From NCBI GenBank assembly GCA_047618505.1, contig JBLHLB010000304.1, positions 1 to 5,196 on the forward strand: DNA of 5,196 nucleotides. Direction: 5' to 3'. Shown here piece after piece: positions 1 through 4,750 of the stretch. Below the pieces are notes generated by a model. It was not told the DNA's origin, searched no databases, and worked only from the letters and a program-made list of their open reading frames with translations. Positions within the stretch are counted from its first letter, which is position 1. Each line of letters opens with the position of its first letter. This DNA is from JBLHLB01 sp047618505 (GTDB lineage Bacteria > Planctomycetota > UBA1135 > GCA-002686595). A program made the position numbers and the translations under genes.

Positions 1-123
1 GCCGGGCAGTGAAAAAGGGGGGGTGACGCCCAAGCCTTCACAGCTCAGGTGTCTAGTTGTCTTTCCCTAGAAGCGACGTACATTCTCGCCGAGGAGTCCT
101 CGCCGAGTTTGTCCGAAGTGCTC

Positions 124-152
124 CCCAATGGGCCCTGCATGGGCCCATTGGG
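124..152 (-). terminator. Perfect 12-bp hairpin downstream of rpsB
   Basis: The arms CCCAATGGGCCC (124-135) and GGGCCCATTGGG (141-152) are perfectly complementary around a 5-base loop, TGCAT. The hairpin begins 40 bases after the rpsB stop codon in the direction of rpsB transcription. It is the strongest dyad in the window. Neither side carries a real T-run: on the minus strand it is followed by GAGCACTTCGG. It is therefore not a textbook Rho-independent terminator. It could act as a U-less terminator, as a 3'-end stabiliser or RNase stop, or, being almost symmetric, in both directions. The rest of 1-191 shows no supportable gene; the only minus-strand ATG I followed there, at position 83, closes after 12 codons. 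This leftmost part also holds a short CGAGGA/TCCTCG palindrome near position 90. Confidence 0.55.
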
Positions 153-191
153 TTGCTTGGCGGCCTAACACGTAGGCACAAGCTAGGGGGG

Positions 192-1133
192 TCAGGCGCC
201 GGGGGTAGCGTCCGCGGCAGCTTCGCTGGCCGCGGGAGCCTGAGCCGGCTCGGGGGTCGCATCAGCGGCGGGAGCAGCGGCGGGAGCAGCGGCGGGAGCC
301 GCGGCGCTACCTTCCTTGGCCGCGTCTTCAGACTTGGCGCCGTCGGCACGCTTGATCGTCTGGCCGCGCGTCGGGCGGGGCTCGCCACCGGAAGGTGCGT
401 CCTCAGTTGGGGTGCGTTCCGCAGCACCAGTGGCCGCCATCACATCGCGGTGGGCGGAGCCGCCTTCTTCGACGGATTGAATCAAGGATTCCACAAGCAA
501 ACGCACGGAACGCAGGGCGTCGTCGTTGCCGGGGATCACGATGTCGATGCCCTCGGGATCACAGTCCGTATCGAGGATGCCGATCACGGCCAGGCCGAGC
601 TTGCGTGCTTCGCGCACAGCGTTGTACTCGCGGCTGGGGTCGATCACGACCATCGCACCGGGGATACCGTTCATCTCGCGGATACCCGAGAGGTTACGGT
701 GGATCTTGCGGTGCTCGCGGCGCAGGGTGGCCTGCTTCTTCTTGGGAAGCGCGGCCATCTCGCCGGATTCCGTAAGGGTCTCGAGCTCCTCCAGGCGGCG
801 CAGTCGACTGCGGATCACGCTGTAGTTCGTCAGCGTGCCACCGATCCAGCGCTCGGTCACGACCGGCATGCCGGTGCGCTCACCTGCGTCTGCGATCACG
901 CCCTTGATCTGGCGCTTGGTACCAACCCAGAGGAGCTGCTGCCCCTCGGAGACGAGGTGATAGAGGAAGTTTTGCGCGCGGGCGAGGCCCCGGATGGTCT
1001 CGCGCAGGTCGATCACGTGGATCAGATTGCGCCGGCCATGGATATAGGGGGCCATCTTCGGATTCCACCGCGATACGCGGCATCCGAAATGAGCTCCGGC
1101 GTCTACAAGGTCTTGAAGTGAAACGAGGTCCAT
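192..1133 (-). CDS. rpsB: 30S ribosomal protein S2 with long Ala/Pro-rich C-terminal tail
   Basis: This 313-residue protein is S2 of the small ribosomal subunit, which binds 16S rRNA late in assembly on the back of the head/body junction. The sequence shows the N-terminal family block (HFGCRVSRWNPKMAPYI, residues 15-31), RNLIHVIDLRETIRGL (35-50), the VGTKRQ block (70-75), RWIGGTLTN (95-103), PGAMVVIDPSREYNAVREA (158-176) and the diagnostic DTDCDPEGIDIVIPGNDDA (188-206). The ordered core ends near residue 226. S2 is usually about 230-260 residues, so residues 227-313 are an extra low-complexity tail. The ATG at 1131-1133 is chosen because homology starts there (MDLVSLQDLVDAG); the 75 open codons upstream do not resemble S2. 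No Shine-Dalgarno sequence precedes it. tsf, the usual partner, is not seen in the 191 bases downstream. The position after HFG is Cys18, where many bacteria have His. Confidence 0.97.
   Translation of the reverse strand: MDLVSLQDLVDAGAHFGCRVSRWNPKMAPYIHGRRNLIHVIDLRETIRGLARAQNFLYHLVSEGQQLLWVGTKRQIKGVIADAGERTGMPVVTERWIGGTLTNYSVIRSRLRRLEELETLTESGEMAALPKKKQATLRREHRKIHRNLSGIREMNGIPGAMVVIDPSREYNAVREARKLGLAVIGILDTDCDPEGIDIVIPGNDDALRSVRLLVESLIQSVEEGGSAHRDVMAATGAAERTPTEDAPSGGEPRPTRGQTIKRADGAKSEDAAKEGSAAAPAAAPAAAPAADATPEPAQAPAASEAAADATPGA
264..299. repeat. Three exact 12-bp tandem repeats inside rpsB
   Basis: The unit AGCGGCGGGAGC occurs three times without a mismatch at 264-275, 276-287 and 288-299. 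It is in frame with rpsB, and on the minus strand each copy encodes one Ala/Pro tetrapeptide, giving the (APAA)n stretch at about residues 278-290 of the S2 tail. Because the unit is a multiple of three, gain or loss of a copy would change tail length without a frameshift. Confidence 0.9.
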
Positions 1134-1446
1134 TCTGGAAGTGAGGGGTTTGCAGCCCAGGCGCGTGCGGTGTCTGTACCGGGAGCGCGCATATTTTGAA
1201 AAATCGTGTCGGCCGAATCGCCGGGCACGAGGTATTTCCCGGGGAGGGCCACAGCCCCCAGAAAAGACGTAAAGAAGATGAATTTTGAGACCCGGACGCC
1301 GTTCGAAATGCCGCTCAAGGCGGTATTCAAAGAGTGCACCGGAACCCCGCTCGCGCACGCCAGACGTACACGAAGGGCGAGAATTCTAGCCGCGACCCCC
1401 TCGCTACCCAGCATCCGATTGTGGAGAATTATCAGCCCCACCGGCC

Positions 1447-1470
1447 CCGACCCCTTCCTTCGGAGGTCGG
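1447..1470. other. Small hairpin in the rpsB/GGDEF intergenic region
   Basis: CCGACC (1447-1452) pairs with GGTCGG (1465-1470). An inner TCC (1456-1458) pairs with GGA (1462-1464) around a TTC loop, and CCT is left as a 3-base bulge. No T-run follows on either strand. It lies 110 bases upstream of the GGDEF start and over 300 bases upstream of rpsB, so it could be in either leader or simply be a GC-rich coincidence. Confidence 0.3.
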
Positions 1471-1545
1471 CTTGCACGCCCCGCCCTGCAGAAGGAGTCC
1501 CGAGAGAAGCCAGAATGAGAGCAGTGTCCCCCCTGATGGGTCAAC

Positions 1546-1550
1546 AGGAG
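1546..1550 (+). promoter_or_regulatory. Possible ribosome binding site for an alternative GGDEF-gene start
   Basis: AGGAG at 1546-1550 is the only Shine-Dalgarno-like motif near the start of the GGDEF gene. It lies 11 bases before an in-frame TTG at 1562, which is long but possible. It lies 29 bases before the chosen ATG at 1580, too far to serve it. If it is used, the protein would begin six residues earlier. Confidence 0.3.
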
Positions 1551-1579
1551 CTAAAAGCGACTTGGTAGACTTTCAGGTC

Positions 1580-2668
1580 ATGGATAAGCCTTCCGGGATG
1601 GAAGCGGGCTCGTCAGGAGAGCAATCCGCCGGGGCTCGAGAGCCCTTTACCCGTGTCACGGACGACCCCGGCGTGACCGGAGCCCCCGGGGCTCAGGCCC
1701 TAATCGTCGTCTGCGACCATGCCGGGCACGGCTGGGATCAGCATGCGGCGGCACTCCGCGAACAGGGATTGCAGGTCGAACAAACCTACAGCCTGCGGGA
1801 AACCGTCGATCGTTTGGAGCGGGAGCCCCGCCCGAATCTCTTGATCGTAGATCCCCTTTCCGGTGGCGGAACGGTCGAGCTGGCGGTTCTCGAGACCCAC
1901 CGCTCGGCCAACCCTGACAGTTCCACGCCCATTCCTCTCCTCATGATTGTGGAGCGCGAGGGTGAAGAGCCAATCCTGCGGGCAGACCGCGCCTTGCCCA
2001 ACGGGCATTGGGATCTGCTGCGCCGTGAAGCCAGTGTGACCGAGCTCGAACTGCGCGCGAGGCGGCTCCTGGACCAAGCCCGCACCATCGACGAGATGGA
2101 ACTCCTGCGCCATAGGGCCCTCTTTGACGACCGCACGGATCTGCTGCGACCTTTGGCTTTTGAAGCGCGCCTGGTGGAGCACTTCAGCGCCGCCCAACGC
2201 CACGGCCACGACATCGCCCTGGTGCTGATTGACCTGGACCGCTTCGGGCTGATCAACAAGGAACATGACCACACCATCGGTGACGCAATCATCGGGATGG
2301 TGGGCGGAGCGATCCGCGAGACCCTACGGACAGAGGATGTGGCCGGTCGCCTAGGCGGCGATGAGTTCGCGGTGCTCCTGCCCTACACCCGCAAGATCGA
2401 CGCGGCCCACGTGGTCAACCGACTGAGGGAAGAGATCAAGAAACTCTCCGGCCGCCCCCAGGGCGCCAAGTCCCACGTGGCGGTTTCGGCCAGCATCGGG
2501 TTCGAAACCTTCAACGGTAAGGACATCGAGTCCCACGAGAAGCTGCGCAACCATGCGGAACAAGCCCTGCGCGCCTCCAAGGTGGCCGGCGGCAATTGCG
2601 CGAATTATTACCGCAGCCTTCCCACTGCGAACGTGCCCGAAGGCGGCGACGTTCCGCCCCTGGGCTGA
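1580..2668 (+). CDS. GGDEF-domain diguanylate cyclase with receiver-like N-terminus
   Basis: The protein (362 residues) should condense two GTP into cyclic di-GMP in the cytoplasm. Residues 39-165 look like a receiver fold: strand ALIVVCD with Asp46, strand NLLIVDP with Asp91 at the phospho-acceptor position, strand IPLLMIV, and a C-terminal helix ELELRARRLLDQ. The GGDEF domain spans about 178-345. It has IDLDRF with metal-binding Asp218, Asn226 and Asp235 at the substrate positions, the intact motif RLGGDEF (GGDEF at 259-263), and RTED (250-253) five residues ahead, matching the RxxD inhibitory site of PleD. The usual DxLTxLxNR entry motif is degenerate (DDRTDLLRP). No membrane segment is seen. 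The ATG at 1580 is chosen because the frame upstream reads as non-coding; TTG at 1562 (with AGGAG) and ATG at 1598 are alternatives. It stands alone, divergent from rpsB and convergent with the TPR gene. Activity is inferred from the conserved residues. Confidence 0.93.
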   Translation: MDKPSGMEAGSSGEQSAGAREPFTRVTDDPGVTGAPGAQALIVVCDHAGHGWDQHAAALREQGLQVEQTYSLRETVDRLEREPRPNLLIVDPLSGGGTVELAVLETHRSANPDSSTPIPLLMIVEREGEEPILRADRALPNGHWDLLRREASVTELELRARRLLDQARTIDEMELLRHRALFDDRTDLLRPLAFEARLVEHFSAAQRHGHDIALVLIDLDRFGLINKEHDHTIGDAIIGMVGGAIRETLRTEDVAGRLGGDEFAVLLPYTRKIDAAHVVNRLREEIKKLSGRPQGAKSHVAVSASIGFETFNGKDIESHEKLRNHAEQALRASKVAGGNCANYYRSLPTANVPEGGDVPPLG

Positions 2669-2685
2669 GGACACCAGCCCAGGGG
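2657..2685 (+). terminator. Perfect 10-bp hairpin overlapping the GGDEF-gene stop codon
   Basis: CCCCTGGGCT (2657-2666) pairs without mismatch with AGCCCAGGGG (2676-2685) around a 9-base loop. The left arm contains the last codons, and the first base of the TGA stop is its final base. The nearest T-run, TTTT at 2702-2705, is 16 bases after the stem, so a classical intrinsic terminator is not met. A terminator or 3'-end structure for the GGDEF transcript is the likely role. Because the arm is translated, a ribosome at the stop codon would melt it. Confidence 0.5.
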
Positions 2686-3125
2686 AGCACCCCCGGCTAA
2701 GTTTTCCTCTCGACGACGAAGAGCCCCATTGGACAAGCGGGCATGACCATCGGAGGGGTGCAGGAGTCTCGGAACCTACACCTCGACTCTGTTCTCCGGC
2801 AGGGCCCAGCCCCGTGTTTGGATGCTGGCTTACTGCGTGCAGGCGATTCAACTGATTACGTCACGCGGTGTACGGTCCGGATAAGGACCACGATGCGGTA
2901 AGGGGCTCGGTCCCTGTGCTTCTTGATGTTGCCCCCATCGGCAGGACGCTGACCGTCCACGGCATTCTGTTTTGCGCGGGCCCCTATTCTCCTCAGCAAC
3001 GCCCCTCGACCTACAGATCGGCTTTTGAGTCCCGTCCACTGACCCCAGGGCCACAGGGGCATCCCCTGTAGGGGCGATGCCTCTTGCTAGCAGGCCTCGA
3101 CGGGTCCTACTGGCGATACCCCAAC
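2669..3125. other. Convergent intergenic region, no gene supported
   Basis: These 457 bases lie between the 3' ends of the GGDEF gene and the TPR gene. Short open frames of about 67 codons exist on both strands around 2848-3071, but they overlap each other and give Arg/Pro/Gly-rich products with no motif. Apart from the two 3'-end hairpins listed separately, I see a 5-bp dyad, GGTCC (2874-2878) with GGACC (2885-2889). No tRNA, insertion-sequence end or CRISPR repeat was found. The length is generous for a convergent spacer, so a decayed gene or small RNA cannot be excluded. Confidence 0.5.
3053..3069 (-). terminator. Hairpin downstream of the TPR gene with an alternative fold
   Basis: ACAGGGG (3053-3059) and CCCCTGT (3063-3069) form a perfect 7-bp stem with a CAT loop, 57 bases past the TPR stop codon on the minus strand. 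The adjacent GCATC (3059-3063) and GATGC (3076-3080), with CCC and GGG inside, give a competing structure that shares the same CCCC. No T-run follows on the minus strand. It is best read as a transcript-end structure for the TPR gene, perhaps bidirectional with the hairpin of the convergent GGDEF gene. Confidence 0.4.
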
Positions 3126-3533
3126 CTAGCCCGGGTCCAGCGACTTCAGCTCTCTTGCCCGCTCAGGCTCGCCAGCCTGTAGGTAGGTATCCGCAAGGAT
3201 TTGGGCCGAGTTCAGCGTAAAGGAATGTGCGTGTCCGTAGTGCAGAGTGCGGAACTCGAGCACGCCACGATGAAGCCTGATGGCCCCCTCAAAGTCCCCC
3301 ATCGCCCGAAGGGTCCGCCCAAGCTGGCTGGCGGCGACCTGGGTATGGTCATCATCGAGGCCAAGGACGCGCTTGCGTTCCTTGAACGTGCGAGTCAACA
3401 GTCCGCAGGAACTCTCTAGATCACCGGATTCGCGCAAATCGCGAGCTCGGCTGAATTCCTGTTCCATCGGAGGCACGCCGGAGGGCAGCGTAGATTCGGA
3501 CGTCGGAGCATCACTTGAGTTGAGGCTGAACAT
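3126..3533 (-). CDS. Small tetratricopeptide-repeat protein (kinesin-light-chain-type TPR)
   Basis: This 135-residue protein consists of a polar N-terminal stretch (1-24, Ser/Pro/Thr-rich) followed by TPR units. The turn motif recurs at exact 42-residue spacing: ESGDLE (Gly37), AMGDFE (Gly79) and QAGEPE (Gly121). Each unit has typical helix positions, for example SQLGRTLRAMGDFEGAIRLH and ILADTYLQAGEPERARELK. The 42-residue period is that of the kinesin-light-chain class, not the 34-residue classical TPR. Such repeats bind other proteins; the partner is unknown. There is no signal peptide or membrane segment. The chain stops inside the third repeat's second helix without a capping helix, so it may be a shortened relative of a longer array. 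The ATG at 3533 is the only ATG after the preceding in-frame stop (3543-3545) that includes the N-terminal stretch; ATG at 3467 (Met23) would give just the repeats. Neither has a Shine-Dalgarno sequence. Confidence 0.8.
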   Translation of the reverse strand: MFSLNSSDAPTSESTLPSGVPPMEQEFSRARDLRESGDLESSCGLLTRTFKERKRVLGLDDDHTQVAASQLGRTLRAMGDFEGAIRLHRGVLEFRTLHYGHAHSFTLNSAQILADTYLQAGEPERARELKSLDPG

Positions 3534-3540
3534 GTTTGGT

Positions 3541-3573
3541 CGTCAAAGGGCATCCAAGGGGCCGTCAAAGGGC
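3541..3573. promoter_or_regulatory. Phased direct repeats in a divergent promoter region
   Basis: CGTCAAAGGGC occurs exactly twice, at 3541-3551 and 3563-3573. Midway between them is a related copy, TCCAAGGG (3553-3560), against TCAAAGGG (3543-3550 and 3565-3572). The three copies start 10 and 12 bases apart, so they lie near one helical turn from each other. They sit in the 120-base gap between the divergent TPR gene and the unrecognised gene, 8 bases from the TPR start codon. This layout suits an operator for a regulator binding one face of the DNA, but no regulator is identified. Confidence 0.4.
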
Positions 3574-3653
3574 GGACCTGGGGGGCTATTCGAAAGCGCG
3601 ATCAAGTGGCAGAATCTGTCGATCCGCCGCCGTCATTCCGCGGACGATTTTGC

Positions 3654-4511
3654 ATGACCCCGCGCGTTCACCCCTTTTCCTACTTCAATCAAGTTTTCGA
3701 TTCCAAGGGGAATCCGAAATCGGGGAGTGTTCGTCAATTCGATCGTCGCGATTCGGCCGCTTCCTTTGAGATCCTGCGGCCACTGGTGAAACTGGGCTAT
3801 GGACTTGGGGAATCGCTGCTCAACTACCCCCCTGATGAGCGTCAGCCGAAGGAACTGCTGTCCGTCGACGTGACAAACGTCGCCCCTGGGGACCTGATCC
3901 TCGTGACGACGCGGCCGCCCAAGGAAGATGCACGCCAGGGCGTGCGCAAGCGCGTGCCCCAGGGCTACACAAACCTAGAACAGTACATCTTCCAGACCTT
4001 GGATGTGTTCCTCGAGGACTGCGGTCGCGACATCGTTTCCCTGAGCTCCGCCTGCGCCGCGGAGCTCGAGGAAAAGTGGGAGTCCTACGCCTCGATGGAG
4101 TTCAAACAGCGAGACCACGGCGCCTTGGTTCGGAATCGCGCCTACCACGCTCGTCGCTGGCACCACCCGAAGAACCCCAACGACACCCTGGTGTTCCTGA
4201 TTCACACCAAACACCTCTGGGCGGGTGGCCCTGGGCTAATGGTGGCCTTCGGCATGACTGGGGATACGACCCTGGCCTGGGCCTACCAGCTCGGTCACCG
4301 GCGCGCGCACTTGCTTGAGGAGCCGCGCTTTTTGATGGCCAGGATGACCTGCGACGCAATCCCCCAACGGCACACCTCTTCGCGTTGGGCAGAGAAATTG
4401 CCTGTCGAAGTCATCCTTGATTTGAAGGGTCCAAGAGCTGCCCTCGACACGCTGCTGCCCGACTTCGTGCTGCCCGCGCCCCCTCCCGCCGGCGGCCCCG
4501 TCGCGCGCTAG
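3654..4511 (+). CDS. Protein of unknown function
   Basis: I do not recognise this 285-residue protein. The reading frame is convincing as a gene because it is long, has balanced composition and shows no low-complexity shadow pattern. It looks soluble and cytoplasmic, with no signal peptide and no clear membrane helix. Visible blocks are an aromatic N-terminus (HPFSYFNQVFDSKGNPKSG, 6-24), a likely beta strand APGDLILVTTRPP (77-89), a basic patch DARQGVRKRVPQGY (92-105), an acidic helix AAELEEKWESYASMEF (135-150), a His/Arg-rich stretch NRAYHARRWHHPKNP (161-175), and a hydrophobic core FLIHTKHLWAGGPGLMVAFGMTGD (181-204). It ends with a Pro/Gly-rich tail. No catalytic motif could be named. The ATG at 3654 was chosen; an in-frame GTG at 3606 would add 16 residues of poor coding appearance. 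Neither has a Shine-Dalgarno sequence. It is followed by the AAA+ gene on the same strand after 239 bases, which is too far to assume an operon. Confidence 0.75.
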   Translation: MTPRVHPFSYFNQVFDSKGNPKSGSVRQFDRRDSAASFEILRPLVKLGYGLGESLLNYPPDERQPKELLSVDVTNVAPGDLILVTTRPPKEDARQGVRKRVPQGYTNLEQYIFQTLDVFLEDCGRDIVSLSSACAAELEEKWESYASMEFKQRDHGALVRNRAYHARRWHHPKNPNDTLVFLIHTKHLWAGGPGLMVAFGMTGDTTLAWAYQLGHRRAHLLEEPRFLMARMTCDAIPQRHTSSRWAEKLPVEVILDLKGPRAALDTLLPDFVLPAPPPAGGPVAR

Positions 4512-4521
4512 CCCCGGGGCT
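4510..4521 (+). terminator. Weak palindrome at the end of the unknown gene
   Basis: AGCCCCGGGGCT is a perfect 12-base palindrome starting on the last two bases of the TAG stop, followed by TGGTTTTGTT. As a hairpin it has only four pairs around a CCGG loop. It has the best T-rich tail of the gene-end structures here but the shortest stem, so terminator function is doubtful. A second 5-bp dyad, GCGAC (4546-4550) with GTCGC (4557-4561), lies just downstream. Confidence 0.25.
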
Positions 4522-4612
4522 TGGTTTTGTTCCCGTTGCCTGCGGGCGACCTGCGCGTCGCTCCTGTGATCCCGTACACAACGGAGCACTACCCTCTGTG
4601 GAGGTCAATCAC

Positions 4613-4635
4613 GTTTCAAAGTGAAACCGGGTTTC
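4613..4635 (+). promoter_or_regulatory. Overlapping mutually exclusive hairpins upstream of the AAA+ gene
   Basis: GTTTCA (4613-4618) can pair with TGAAAC (4622-4627) around an AAG loop. Alternatively GAAAC (4623-4627) pairs with GTTTC (4631-4635) around a CGG loop. The middle segment can join only one of them. They lie about 115-140 bases before the AAA+ start codon. The stems are short (6 and 5 bp); the site could also be a dyad operator in DNA. No promoter could be placed with confidence in the 4512-4750 gap. Confidence 0.3.
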
Positions 4636-4738
4636 GCTCTGGAGTGCGATTCATCGCCTAGAGCCCTTTGGCTTTCCCCCCTCTCCATCGCGCAGTTGGG
4701 ACATCCTGCATCTTCGAAGCTGATCCTCACGCTTCACT

Positions 4739-4744
4739 AGGAGA
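4739..4744 (+). promoter_or_regulatory. Shine-Dalgarno sequence of the AAA+ gene
   Basis: AGGAGA at 4739-4744 lies 6 bases before the ATG at 4751, which is ideal spacing. It fixes that start. It is the only well-placed Shine-Dalgarno motif found for any gene in the window. Confidence 0.8.
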
Positions 4745-4750
4745 CCCAAG

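Larger units (their letters stand above)
1134..1579. other. Divergent intergenic region between rpsB and the GGDEF gene
   Basis: This 446-base region must hold the promoters of both flanking genes. The frames that stay open across it, including the upstream extensions of rpsB and of the GGDEF gene, give Arg/Pro-rich translations with no family resemblance and are treated as non-coding. An AT-rich patch at 1191-1204 (ATATTTTGAAAAAT) stands out from the GC-rich surroundings, about 60 bases upstream of rpsB. Read on the minus strand it offers CAAAAT as a weak -10 (4 of 6 consensus bases), but no matching -35 lies 16-18 bases further up. No confident sigma-70 promoter or ribosomal-protein leader could be assigned by eye. 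Confidence 0.5.

Noticed and set aside
9..41. Possible terminator with GTGAA/TTCAC arms and a T-run at the left edge on the minus strand
   Set aside because: The arms are short and far apart, and the T-run is inside the structure and not after it.
57..1121. Long open frame of 354 codons on the plus strand opposite rpsB
   Set aside because: It is fully antisense to the clearly identified S2 gene, and its product is Gly/Arg/Ala-rich with no family resemblance. Long antisense frames are common in GC-rich genes.
1134..1358. 75-codon in-frame N-terminal extension of rpsB
   Set aside because: S2 homology begins exactly at Met 1133, and the extension is Arg-rich and unlike any S2.
1334..1579. 82-codon upstream extension of the GGDEF frame
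   Set aside because: It is rich in Pro/Arg/Ser/His without domain character and lies where divergent promoters are needed.
2874..2889. Dyad GGTCC/GGACC as a possible tRNA arm or terminator
   Set aside because: It is only 5 bp, with no tRNA T-loop motif nearby and no T-run.
2848..3071. Overlapping small open frames of about 67 codons on both strands
   Set aside because: They overlap one another, have no motif and no ribosome binding site, and overlap the hairpin at 3053-3069.
3563..3568. TTGACG on the minus strand as a -35 box for the TPR gene
   Set aside because: No acceptable -10 lies 16-18 bases downstream; the motif is better explained as part of the direct repeats.
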